Source: Pholiota molesta
Taxonomy: Eukaryota; Basidiomycota; Agaricomycetes; Agaricales; Strophariaceae
DNA length: 64,000 bases
Assembly (NCBI GenBank): GCA_014925825.1
Contig: JACGCK010000233.1
Span: forward strand, 1-64,000
Direction: 5' to 3'
Shown here: positions 23,495 through 34,751 of the stretch, one piece after another
Position numbering within the stretch: position 1 is the stretch's first letter
Layout of the letters: every line of letters starts with the position of its first letter
Position numbers and translations under genes: made by a program
The notes under the pieces: generated by a model
The model's database searches: none
What the model was told of the DNA's origin: nothing
What the model saw: only the letters and a program-made list of their open reading frames with translations

Positions 23495-25734
23495 CTAGCT
23501 CCACCCCTCCGAGCACTTCTTATCCGGCCGCCGGCTGTTCCTGCCCTTGCACTCCAGCTTCCCGCAATCTTGACACGCACTCATACAAAACGACCGCCCG
23601 CCCTTGCCTTTGCACTCCTGCGAGCCGCATTTGCAGCAGTGCCTCGGACTCCGCTTGCCGTGCGGCCCCGCCATGATCGTCGTCGTCGCCGCACCCACAT
23701 TACTACTCCCATCCACGGCGCTACTGGGCGCCCCACACCCGAACCGCTCTCGGCGTCGGGGACCGCGACCGCCGCGGGGACGCCCCCAGCGAGGTTGAGG
23801 CCGCTGCCCGCGCCCGACGCAGATGCGGCGGGCGGGAGCGGCACCATCTGGCCGTTCACGATGTGGTGCGGCATGTACGCGTAGGGCGCGAAGGGGTACG
23901 CGGGTAGGGGTTGTACGTGTGCTGCGGGGCGAGCATCGGTTGCTGTGGGTGGGATTGCGATTGCGGCGACCCCACCTGGGCGGCGGCTTGCTGTGGCTGC
24001 TGCACTGCTGCCTGGGGCTGCTGCGGGGCTGGAGTGGCGGCAGCTGAGACGGCGGTGGAGGTGGGGACAGGCCCCGAGGGTGGTTTTGGCTGTGCCTCAG
24101 TCATAGCTGTGTTCTCTTTCCAGGCGTCCCCATACGCGTCTTGGAAATTCTGGAAAAGAGAAAAGGAACCAACGCGTTCAACAGCCAAATAATACAGAAG
24201 AATGTGGTAACGGTACCGTAGAGGACAGCGTCTGGCTCTCGCCTTGACTCTGGCTTTGATTTTGGTTCTGGTTCACCAAGGAGCCAGAACTACTGGCCTC
24301 GGGCTGCCCATTGACCTCCTCGCCCTCGCCTTCCCCATCCTCGTCCTCATCCTCGTCCATCTTCTCATCCTCAGCTCCCATATCGTGTCCCCCATTCCCT
24401 GCATCTCCTGACCCTGCTCCATGCGGGGGCCCCAACACCCCATGATCACCCAGCCCGTCAGGGGTCTTATGCTGCACCGCCCAAATCAGCCTCAGTATCA
24501 CATCCTTCTTCAGCCCCGCCCGCAGCGCCCCCATGACGAGGTTCCACAAGCCCGTGCTCACGCCCATCGCCTTCCAGTTCCACACATTCGGCCCGCTCCC
24601 CGCGTCCGCGTCGCCGTGCAGCAGCCGCGCGGGGAACTCGTCCTTGAGGAGCATCGGCAGCGAGCGCAGGATGCTCGAGTCCGTGGACGCGAACTTGCGG
24701 CCCTCGGGCGAGGTCGCGGCGACGCAGGCGGGCGAACGACACGCGTATTCGCAGCCGACGATGAAGAAGGGCTTCTCGATGTCGTAAATTTTCACGGGGC
24801 CCGAGGAAATCCGGCCGCGGTTCACGAGCGGGGCAGAGCAGTTGGGGCAGGCGATACCGTTGAAGACGAGCGGCTGGGGATCCCAGTAAAGGAAGCGGTG
24901 TTCGGAGGGCGTGCGGGCTGTTGATGCGGAGGCGGTGAGGGAGAAGTAGGCAGGACTTGAAGGGAGCCAAAATGTCTTGAGAATAGAGTAGAGTGAAGGG
25001 ATGGGTTGCATTTGCGCTGGGTTCGGTGCGAGAGAGACAAGATGTGACTTGAAGGCTTCTTCCACCGTTGGACCCGCGCTGGAAACGGGATTGGGAGCGG
25101 CCAAGGCAGCGAGTAGGGTACTCAGGAACGCATTGGGATTTGTGCGTGCAAGGTCGGCCCAGTCGTTGTCTCCTGTTATTGCTCCGAGGGTAGTGTCCAT
25201 CTGGTATATGGGTGGAGGGGCTGCGACTGGGCCAGGAGGTATCGGTGCGCTGATGGAATAGCCGTATGCCGCTGGCGGATATCCGACGCCACCATAGTGA
25301 ACCTGGAATTTGTTCAAGCGTTTATCATAGCGGACCGTAATCACACTAACCACTGGAACCGGCGCCTGCGTCGCTGTCCTCTCTCTCTTCACCCTCGGAC
25401 CGACGGATCCCGCAGGAAAACCATCTTTCCTCGGCCTGCCTACAGGTCGTTTGATCTTGGGGGGTAGCGATGTGCCCGCGAGCAAGTTCTTTTTGGTGCT
25501 GCCTTTCGGACGACCCGGGCGTCTCTTGAGTGGAGACCCGTCAGAGTGGAGACCTGGAGCCGCATTAGGCCCCTCTGTAGAGGAGCTGGCCTGCTGCTGC
25601 TGGTCGTCGACTCCGGCCAGAGGTTGCTGGTGGTGAGTCAGGGCTGGATCGAATACATGGTTGTGGTGAATGAGGGGAGGCGCCTGCATGGGATTATCCA
25701 TCGAGGAAAAAATAGATTCAAAAAAACTGGACAA
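23495..25734 (-). CDS. AT-hook protein with a conserved Cys-rich core and Cys-rich C-terminus (DNA-binding regulator candidate)
   Basis: Exon 1 25734-24217, exon 2 from 24149. Two AT-hooks near the N-terminus (RRPGRPKGSTKK and KRPVGRPRKD) predict minor-groove DNA binding in the nucleus. A conserved core follows: FWLPSSPAYFSLT, HRFLYWDPQPLVFNGIACPN, then CPNCSAP and CEYACRSPAC, which could bind zinc; I think this is the Pfam DUF6729 type but cannot check. An acidic Asp/Glu stretch and Gln-rich segments come next. The end is Cys-rich (CCKCGSQECKGKGG, CQDCGKLECKGRNSRRPDKK). Exon 2 changes frame twice (near 23902 and 23733), each time as if one base of a G/C run were missing; without correction the product stops early at 23856. 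Alternative: an intron 23906-23854, but then the sequence in between becomes unlike a protein. Confidence 0.7.
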
Positions 25735-26656
25735 AAAATTGGCCGTTTTATGTGGTTTTCACGGTTGACCTGGAAAATGGCAAAACAAAACGACGGTGAA
25801 ACATTCATGAGCTTCTTGGAGCTGGTATAGGCGCGCTGAGATGGCGGATTCTTCTCACATTAAATTTGAGGGGTGTGTGCCGTACAAAGGATATGAGGGA
25901 CGGTGCGCGTGCAAGGTCGGTTGGTGTTGGAACTGAAGGAGATGAGGATAAGCCCATCTCGGTTACCGCTAAGTGCCCGTGGGAATATCATATCAGGATA
26001 AGCTCCGATAAACTCCGCAATATTCACTTGCAATGCTCTCTTCTCAGATTACCTTCAAGATTATGTTTACGAACGTCCGGCTGCTGGAAATTGCCTGAGG
26101 TCTCGTATGTGGAACTGAGCAGCAATTTTCGGGCCAGGCCGTATCAAGATTTGCATCTTGTGGCTCGAAACACTTTATCGCCTTACGGATCTGTTTAAAG
26201 GATTATGGTTTCGCTCCCTCCGCTGCATATTAAGAAGTGTGGCCCGGATATTTGTTGTCTCTCAGAGAGAATCTGAGAGAATCTGAGTAGAGATGCGGTG
26301 GTAGTGCTTTGGATATCTATACAGGGCCTGACGCCTGAGGCCCGAGCTTTTTTCTCCCCGTCGGCGATGACGTGAGTCTTGAATCATCTCCCTACCCCTA
26401 CTATTATCTTGCGCCTGAGGTCCATGGCACATAGTTATACTATACCAAGTAATATACATCACGCCGGGAATGTTGCTTGGGGAAAAGTACCACAGCCATT
26501 CATAGTTCTCTTTTTGTTTTTCTCCATAAAATGGACTCATACAATAATGCAGGATTCAGTGGCAAGAGATCTCGTTAATCGCGACGCGGTGGCGTGACCG
26601 TGCCCATCTCCGACGCGTTTCTTTGGCCCACCAACAGACGCCCCAAGCAAATAGCA
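25735..26656. other. intergenic region between divergent genes
   Basis: Lies between the minus-strand AT-hook gene and a plus-strand C2H2 gene, so it should carry both promoters. It has two adjacent copies of GAGAGAATCT (26265-26285). No gene seen. Confidence 0.4.
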
Positions 26657-27565
26657 TGACTTCTTCATTGCATTACCACTATGGGCAACCCCCCAGTGCA
26701 TCAGCCGGTCCTCGTCAATCTGGGTTCGTCTTCGCAGGCCTCCCTCAAAACAACGGGTATGTCGGTTCTATGTTTATGATCTTTTGAACAGTCTAGACGA
26801 AGCCGACTGACTGCCGATAGAATATATTCATTCCAATTTCAATCGGATTTAACCCCGACCAACGACTTTCGCGACCCAACATGACCCAAACGCGACACAG
26901 CGGGAGGACCAAGTACCAGTCCATTATATCCATCTTCCATCACCATCACGAACACGCCAATGTCCAGCCAGCTGTTAGGTCCTCTTTCATGGTATATTCT
27001 CGGTTATATCTATCCCACAGACATACTACACTCAACGAGAATCGCTAGTGTGTCTTCATTCGCACCATTCACGCGCACGGGTGCGGCGTATTATAATGCC
27101 ACAGCCAGTCTTTCCTACATGCCCAAACCTCAACTTCTTCAATGCCACCCCGAAGATAAACCCGACTGGAACACGGCTGGTACCTCAGCTTCTCATATAT
27201 ACACACCGCACCAAAGCGCCCCCGTCTCTATATCGTACCCTAATCCGCTTTTCATAAACCTCCCTATGAAACACGAGTTCCGCCCCGACATATCCACCGC
27301 TGACGCCAGGGCGACGTTTCCCCCAATCAAACTATCGCGCCTCGTCAACTGCGGCAGCGCAGGGAAGAAGAGTGCGAAGCGCAAGTACAAGTGCCGCCTT
27401 TGCACGCCGACCTTTATTGCGGAATCGAGGTGCGAAATGAGGACGCATAACGAGGAGTTGGAGCACACGCTGGTGAGGTACGCTTGCGAGAAGCCGGAAT
27501 GTCATAGAACCTTCGAGCGCTTGGATGCTATGAGGCGTCACATGAAGACCCATTCGAGGATCTGA
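26657..27565 (+). CDS. C2H2 zinc finger protein (two C-terminal fingers)
   Basis: Likely nuclear DNA-binding protein. The C-terminal frame, open from 26960 to the stop at 27565, ends with YKCRLCTPTFIAESRCEMRT (first finger, irregular His spacing) and YACEKPECHRTFERLDAMRR followed by HMKTH (second finger). An N-terminal exon is likely at 26657-26758 (MTSSLHYHYGQPPSASAGPR, then QSGFVFAGLPQNN before GTATGT). It joins in phase to an acceptor at 26919 or 27048, but I cannot decide which; if neither is used the start is ATG 26960. It belongs to the same two-finger family as the gene at 46.7 kb and the relic at 18.5 kb. Confidence 0.65.
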
Positions 27566-27963
27566 GATGAGCGGAGAGCGGAGCCAAAGAAAGGCAAGTG
27601 ATTGATTTCCTTGAACTCTTAGTATCTTCATATGCGCTTTGTATTTGCTTTGTATCATAAAGAAATTTGTAGCAGGCGATATTACGCCCAGACTCTCAGT
27701 TATTACACAGTTTCTCTTTGGCATTTGAGATGTCATTGGAAAATTTGTAGCCTTTTTTGTGTGGCTTATGTATCAGCAACTTTTAGCAGTTATCAACGTT
27801 TCAAGGTGAAGTCCACAAACGGTCGGGCCGGTGCACAATTTTTTTATTATCCGATTTAAAGTCCGACTTCGGCGTGCTCTGCTCGCAACTTGGCAACGAC
27901 ACTCTGCACACATTCCACTATTCACCAGGCCACATTCATCCCTTGCCCTTCTGTATTTCTAAC
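27566..27963. other. intergenic spacer
   Basis: No gene visible; promoter region of the SDHAF3 gene. Confidence 0.4.
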
Positions 27964-28558
27964 ATGCGGGCCTCACTTATCAGACTAGCGGAATCCATTT
28001 CCAAATCCCCTCTCAAATTGACTGAAGCCAGCGCAATGCTGTACCCACCTCTTCCGTAAGTTCGCGAACCGCCACTGCTGTCCACCATACATACCGACTG
28101 AGCCTCGTTCAAAATCTCACGTAGATTATACCGGAGAATTTTACGTGGGCACCGAAACCTCCCGTGGGCCATGCGATCCTTAGGGGACGGCTACGTGAAA
28201 TCTGGTGCGCCATATCACTTGTACGAACGAATTGCGATCTCTTCTGACGCGTTGGGCATGTAGAGTTCCGCCGACATAAAGAAGTCACGAATCCAGTTTA
28301 TATCATGGGGTTCCTTTCGCGGTGGAAAGTATACCTCGATCAATTACCTTCGGCTCCGGACGTGGAGTATGTTGGAAAGAAGCTTGACCCCACTGTGTTC
28401 GAGAAGGTATCTCTATGTTGGACCATCGCGAAAAGACTTGCGTTAATCCCTTGTAGATGTCCACCGAGCAATTGGGGCAGCTATACGAGCTGATGCATGC
28501 AGCGAAAGATGTATGGAAACCTGTGCAGGCGGAAGAAAAACAAAAGGAAAAGTCATGA
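27964..28558 (+). CDS. SDHAF3: succinate dehydrogenase assembly factor 3 (Acn9/SDHAF3, LYR family)
   Basis: Mitochondrial matrix chaperone needed for maturation of the iron-sulfur subunit of complex II. Exons: 27964-28055, 28125-28204, 28264-28406, 28457-28558, all in phase. The N-terminus (MRASLIRLAESISKSP) is a plausible targeting sequence. The LYR motif is in LYRRILRGHRNLPWAM, formed across the first splice, and the Acn9 signature in RSLGDGYVKSEFRRHKEVTN and PVYIMGFLSRWKVYLDQL. C-terminal helix TEQLGQLYELMHAAKDVW, then a Lys/Glu end. About 138 residues, normal for the family. Confidence 0.92.
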
Positions 28559-29098
28559 CGGCCTGGGATACCCCGCTTTGGTGCGTTCAGGTCCCAATTA
28601 TACCTACCTATGCGAAAGTACGTGCGGAATCGGAACTGCCCATGTTGGTCCGCCATGCTGTCCCCGTACATTTAATGGCACTTTCCCATGCTTATCCATT
28701 TTCTTCTGTGTTGTTAGTGCGATATAGGGTTTTTTAAGCTATTGCCATATAAATATTCTCCCTCGCTGTGATTGCAACATATCGCAACTGTATACTCCCT
28801 CTCACACGATACTCCGTTTCTTCCCTGCTCTGGCACCGGGGCCGTCACGTGTTCCCCGAAAGCTATCGTCCCGAGGATGCCGGTTCCAGGAATCGTCTCT
28901 GCTGACCGCGCATTCCTTTCCATCTCAAGCCCGTCAATGTCTAGGAAATCAAGTGAATAGCCGTGCCGCTGATTCGAGTCCCCCATATGATCGTGGAGAC
29001 ACGCACGAATCCGCTTATAATGAACCTGTACACCAGCCGAGACAATTGACGATCTCGTTCTCACTCTCACTATCGCACCTAGATAACCTTCAATCAAG
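28559..29098. other. intergenic region before cyanase
   Basis: No gene recognised; minus-strand frame 28714-29097 has no family signature. Contains TGACGTCA-free, GC-mixed promoter sequence; no clear TATA box. Confidence 0.35.
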
Positions 29099-29871
29099 AT
29101 GTCTCAAGTTCAAGCTGTAGGGGCATCCTCTTGCTTCCCGCTGTAGAATATCCACATTAAACTGGCGAACAGGTCCTGCCCGGCCATAACCCCCCTTACA
29201 GCGAACTGCCCCCGATCATCAGCCAGCTCTTGGAAGCCAAGGCAAGGAGAGGCCTGAGTTTCGCAGAGATCGGAAAACATATTGGCAAGGACGAAGTCTG
29301 GATCGCAGCCGCCTTCTACGGACAAGTTCGTGACGCCTGCGAGCACACCTAGGGCTGTAGCTGATGTTGAAACAGGCCAAATTCACGGAAGAAGAGCTGG
29401 GGAAAGTCGCTGAGCTCCTCGCCGTCCCTAAAGCTGCTGCTTTGGAGGCTTTAGGCAACCACTGGTGGCCAAACAGGGGTTTGGGTCCTATCCCGCCTCA
29501 TGATCCTGTCATCTACAGATTATTCGAGGTCGGTCCTGGTGTATGTGTTCCTGGTTTGATACTCACGCTTTGCTCCATCAAATTAGGGTGTTCTTGTCTA
29601 TGGGCAACCCATCAAAGCCGTCATCCACGAGAAAGTACGTGTGATTGCCTGAAAATATCTTCATATTTGTGTCTAACGTCCCTGTTTCTCTCAATAGTTT
29701 GGAGATGGTATTATGTCGATGATCGATTGTAAAATCAGCGTCGACAAGAAGCCGGACCCCAAGGGCGATCGTGTTGTCTTGACCTTCGAGTGAGTTGTAT
29801 TTATATCAGAGGCATCTAAGATTCTGAACGTGCCGTGCAGCGGAAAGTTCTTACCCTACGCCAAGTGGTAA
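29099..29871 (+). CDS. cynS: cyanate hydratase (cyanase)
   Basis: Decomposes cyanate with bicarbonate to ammonia and CO2; cytosolic decamer. Exons: 29099-29116, 29173-29335, 29376-29528, 29587-29634, 29698-29789, 29841-29871. N-terminal helix-turn-helix-like domain ([20 protein letters not shown], then [20 protein letters not shown]), followed by the catalytic domain [40 protein letters not shown] and the end KFLPYAKW. The catalytic Arg and Glu are in YRLFE and the Ser in GIMSMID. All splice joins restore the family sequence. Confidence 0.95.
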
Positions 29872-30034
29872 ACTATGTAAACAATGCCTCAAATCAAGAA
29901 ATCCCTTATGTGCCTGAATCGCATTGAGATGCGACATATATTGTGAAAAATGGCTTAACAATTATCAGAAACGATCTTTGAAAGACGGTAATGAGTGATG
30001 TACAGAGATATCCCTAATTGTCGAAAGGAGTTGT

Positions 30035-31774
30035 TTATGCACCAACTTCAACCAACCCCATCGCTCTTCTGCCTTCCTTGCTAATAACATCATCAACACT
30101 TGCAATTCCAACATATCCTGCCTCTCCTTCTCCAGTTCCTTTCGGGAAATCAGGGGGTCTTTGGCCCTGCAAAAACGCTGCCTTCTGACGCTCAACATAT
30201 GCTTGGTTCTGGGGCGTCAACGGCACGGCGGGAATGTACATTACTGTTCGTAAAGTAAGCAAGCTGCGGGCTTTTAGTATACTAATATCACGACTCACCC
30301 GCGGAATCACCCTGTCCAATATGATCAGTCTCGACGGCATGTACAACATCGCAGTGCCAGAAAACACCGTCCCCTGGGTTGACTTTGGGTACAGATGTCA
30401 TTGAAGCTTCCAGTCTCATGTTGGGGTGAAGGTCTGGTGTAGGTCGGGGACCTACATACCCGCCATCTCTGGGAATGATACCTGGGAAATCAGGCTTCGA
30501 AAGATCTGAGGATTGTCACTCAGTACGGTCGCATCGGAAAGGAGGACGGTAACTAACCAAACTTCCAGTGCTTGATATCGAAAATCTCATCAGACTCCGG
30601 TGAAATAGTAGGGGTGAAGAACGGCCTCAGAATGAGGTATGCGTTGGACAATAGGACGTCGGGGAATACTTTCAAAGTCCCTTGAGTCGGTGCGGTTTCA
30701 CTAGATCGATGATAGCGACGGGTATTGATGTCAAACTGGTTAGCAACTCACAGATAAGTTGAAGGCATACCTCATAGCTAACCACCCTTGGAAGGATCTG
30801 AAGATGCTTGACTGGTTTGGCCGTCCGTATAGTGAGCTTCTCGCGTCCAACCTCCCTGCTAATTCGAAGGGATCATGCTGTTTCCAGTTTCCTGTAAACA
30901 TATCCTCAAAGCATCGTCGGAAGTAAGGGTCTTCCCAACGTTCGATGGTTCCTCCTAAATGCGAAATAATCGGGAATGTGCTTCAAGTCGAATATTATTG
31001 GCTTACCATCGACGTGGGGAGGATGGAAGTTCCAGCCAACGCCCGGTTTCCTGATTCTGAACCTGTCGGCGTATGTCAGAGGAACGTTCATGTCGACACC
31101 GTCAAGTATCGCGTTCTTCGTATCGGACTTGGTGTGATAGAGTTTATTCAACCAAGTCGACGCAGCCAATAAATTCGGATGGGACCGTGCTTGGACTTGA
31201 GGTTTCGTCCAGCTAATTTTAAATAGTTATGTCCAACATCTTCAGATACTGTACTTATTTGGCAGACAAAAGAAGAAAAACTTACTAGAGTTCAAAGAAT
31301 TGCTTATCGTCTGCTGGCTCTCCTAATAATCAAGCCAATATTAAACATCAAGGAGCTCGGAGAATCTATGGCGCATTGCCACTTACCTTCAACAGTGGCA
31401 TTGACTGTCACAAACTCCTTCAAGTCCTCTTTCCATTGGATTGCCTGTTCATCGGGCACAATGTCCTTGATGACAACACTTCCACGCCTCTTGATTACAT
31501 CGAGCTGCTCCTGGCTAAGAGTTTGTAGATCCGCAAAGTTTACTTGCGGGATATACTGCAATTGAATGGGAAAAGTCAACGACTCTGAGCGAAGCAGCGA
31601 TCAAATCAGGCCGGAGTGATAACATACATTCACTCCCTCATCTTTGATTTGCTTCGTGACTTTATCGAGTTCCTGCAAAATCTCTGCCCACGACTGGGTC
31701 GCATTCTTCTCGAAGTCGGGATAGGACGCCGCGATGCTAGCCTTTAGATCGACAAAGCGAGGCGGGAGCGACAT
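30035..31774 (-). CDS. DUF1479 protein (2-oxoglutarate/Fe(II) dioxygenase-like), copy A
   Basis: Start ATG 31774 (MSLPPRFVDLKASIAASYPD); exon 1 31774-31628, exon 2 31555-31387, then further short-intron exons to the stop at 30035. Conserved blocks: YIPQVNFADLQTLSQEQLDV, RRGSVVIKDIVPDEQAIQWK, GWNFHPPHVDG, IERWEDPYFRRCFEDMFTGN, FRSFQGWLAMSETAPTQGTL, and GDGVFWHCDVVHAVETDHIG. The last supplies an HxD-type metal pair plus a second His, as expected for a jelly-roll Fe(II)/2OG oxygenase. The family (PF07350; bacterial YbiU) has no firm substrate known to me. Very close to the neighbouring copy B, same strand. Confidence 0.88.
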
Positions 31775-32210
31775 CTGGGGGGGATGTATGGTACTTATGG
31801 TTCGAATCAAGATTCTTAAATACGTTAGTCGAGTGATAACTGACTGTACATCGATGAAATGCTCACTATCGCAGTGGCACCATTTCGATCATCTGACCAA
31901 CTATGCCTCAAATCTATCATTGTATCAACTTAAATTTGGAGAGGATCTTGGGGTGCATTGTGGTCTGCATACTAAGTAAACAAATGTCTGCTGAGAATGA
32001 TATCGTAACACCATATTTCTAATCGACAAACTAAGGGGAAGCCTCCAAACACTCACCCTATGCCTGTGCATCATCCCAGCCTCATTTAGTAAGTCAAGGA
32101 GAGCACATATATACGAATTTAATTTGAATAGAAACAACTGAAGTAATTGTGGAGGCATCTATGTATGTTCTATGCCTAGAGAGATTCGCTGAATTGTCAA
32201 GAGGATCCAC
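31775..32210. other. spacer between tandem DUF1479 genes
   Basis: About 430 bases holding the 3' flank of copy B and the promoter of copy A. No gene seen. Confidence 0.4.
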
Positions 32211-33918
32211 TTATGCACCAACAAGCCCCATCGCTCTTCTACCTTCGCTGCTGATAACATCGGCAACGGTTGCAATGCCTATGTAGTCTGCTTCTGGGCC
32301 AGTTCCTCTAGGGAAATCAGGGGGTCTCTGACCCTCCAAAAACGCCGTCTTTTGACGCTCAACATAGGCTTGATTCTGGGGCGTCAATGGTACGGCGGGA
32401 ATATACATGACTGCCCATAAAATAAGCTTTAGCTTCGAGCTTTCCGTATATTGACGTCGTCACTTACCGGCGGAGTCACCCTTTCCGATATGGTCTGGCT
32501 CGACGGCATGCACGACATCGCAATGCCAGAAGACACCATCCCCTGGATTGACCTTGGGTACAGATGTCATTGAATCTTCCAGTCTCATGTTGGGATGGAG
32601 GTCGGGTGTAGGTCGAGGACCTCCAAATCCGTTCTGTCTCGCATATATACCTGGAAAATCAGGTGTCGAAAGGTCTGGAAGGCGTCAATCAGTACTATAT
32701 ATAAAGTCTGGGGACCGTTACGAACCGAACTTCCAGTTCTTGATATCAAATACCCCTTCAGACTCTGGAGAAATAGTCAGAGTGAAGAACGGTCTTAAAA
32801 TGAGGTATGCGTTGGACAGTAGGACATCAGGAAAGACTTTCAGAGTCCCTTGAGTCGGAGCGGTTTCGCTGACATTAATGATTAGCATCAGATATCAGCC
32901 AATAAGATATTACAGCTATACCTCATAGCTAACCACCCTTGAAAGCTTCTAAAGATGCTTGATTGACCTGGTCGCCCATATAGGGAGCTTCTCGCATCCA
33001 GTCTCCCTTCCAGTGCGTAAGGATCATGCTGCCTCCATCTTCCCGTAAACATATCCTCAAAGCATCGTCGGAAGTAAGGATCCTCCCAGCGTTCAATCGT
33101 CCCCCCTAGGTGAACGCGAACATTTTTAAGTTAGACCAAGCAACCACCGAACATGATGTCCCTGGCTTACCATCGATATGAGGAGGGTGGAAGTTCCAGC
33201 CCAGGCCCGGTTTCCTGATTCTGAATCTATCAGCATATGTCAGAGGGACGTTCATGTCGACTCCGTCAAGTTTGGAATCGGTGGCATCAGATTTAATATG
33301 ATAAAGGTTATTCAACCAGGTCGATGCAGCCAAGACATTTGGATGGGATCGCGCCTGGACTTGAGGTTTCGTCCAACTGATTGACCATCACAGGTCAGAC
33401 ACAAATTATTTGGCAAAGACGGACGTCTTACTAGAGGTGAAAGAATTGCTTGTCGTCCGCAGGCTCGCCTATAATGATTGACGAAGCGAAGATTGAATTT
33501 GATAGAACAATCTGACAGAAAATAATACCTACCTTCAACAGCGGTGTTCACCGTCACGAACTCTTTCAAGTCCTCTTTCCATTGAACAGCTTGTTCATCG
33601 GGCACTATGTCCTTGATAACAACACTTCCGCGCCTCTTGATTATATCAAGCTGCTCCTGGCTGAGAGTTTGTAGATCCGCAAAGTTAACTTGGGGGATAT
33701 ACTGCAAGTGAGTGGGGAGGCCATCAGCACAATTCCGGACGAGGCATGAACTTCAGGCCGCAACAACATACGTTCACGCCCTCGTCTTTGATTTGCTTCG
33801 TGACTTTATCGAGTTCCTGCAAAATCTCTGCCCACGACTGGGTGACGTTCTTCTCGAAGTCCGGGTAGGACGCCGCGATGGTGGCCTTCAGGTCGACAAA
33901 GCGAGGGGGGAGCGACAT
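32211..33918 (-). CDS. DUF1479 protein (2-oxoglutarate/Fe(II) dioxygenase-like), copy B
   Basis: Start ATG 33918 (MSLPPRFVDLKATIAASYPD), stop at 32211, with the same exon-intron plan as copy A. Nearly all blocks are identical or conservative: YIPQVNFADLQTLSQEQLDI, GLGWNFHPPHIDG, and an end PPDFPRGTGPEADYIGIATV. In the first 49 residues only two differ from copy A (Ser/Thr and Ala/Val). The metal-site segment (WHCDVVHAVEPDHIGKGDSA) is also kept. A recent tandem duplication is the simplest reading; both copies look intact. Confidence 0.88.
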
Positions 33919-34751
33919 TTGGACAGTGAAGTGTGGCGCTTAGGAGGTATGAACAAAGTTCAACGCAACGGTTCTACTTGGCCTGTTTAAAAAGGGTCAG
34001 GTCAGAAGCCAATTATGCACGTAACCCCAGAATTCCAGGACCGATATACCGATAGACCCACAGTCCTCAGTCATCTGCCCCGCACCAAATGCAAGGGCGC
34101 GGATAAGGACATGATGTATGACCATTGTAAGAGGCATCCGCAGACTAATTGTAGTTCCTGTATCTAATTTTGATGAACGCGGCTAACGGTCCGGAGAGCA
34201 ATGGCAGCAGTGCAGACAAGATCCGAAGTTTATCCGAAGGGGCGAGAACTGGCGAGAACGATTTCGAGGGGAACAGCTTGCCAAATGGCTCGGAGTGCCG
34301 ACTGCTGGCGGATTCTATCAAGAAGCACGAGGTTTATTTCTGCTGGGGAAGGCAGATGCCTATCCATATTATTCAGAATAAAGGGCTTAATCTGTTCTTG
34401 GGGCTCAGCGCTCAGTCTTGGCTCTGTCACATGGACTGGAACGTGGTATACATCTGAGAAACTCTCGTTCTTAGGATGATAATTATGCATAAAGTTTGAA
34501 CCTGTACGAGCTGTGTGAGAATGCGCGCAATATTAAGATACAGGCGTAAATCCATACCTAAATATCACAAATCATGTTGCAAAGAGAAGTCAGTATGGGG
34601 TCGTCGAAGCAAAGAGCAAAAAACATCAATTATTAAGGTAGTATCTATAATATCACGCACGCAAACAACCGCCGTCGTAAATGAGAATTAGAATGGAGAA
34701 GAGATCCACGCATGGCAAGGGGAAACAGACAAGCCGAACGGTAAAGGTTCG
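33919..34751. other. intergenic region
   Basis: Promoter of DUF1479 copy B and 3' flank of the tubulin gene. The frames at 34170-34490 on both strands have no recognisable family. Confidence 0.4.

Noticed and set aside
23342..23884. 180-residue plus-strand Ala/Pro/Arg-rich frame
   Set aside because: Antisense shadow of the AT-hook gene's C-terminal exon.
28965..28990. GATTCGAGTCCCC resembling a tRNA T-arm
   Set aside because: The flanking bases do not form a T-stem or acceptor stem, and no A box lies upstream.
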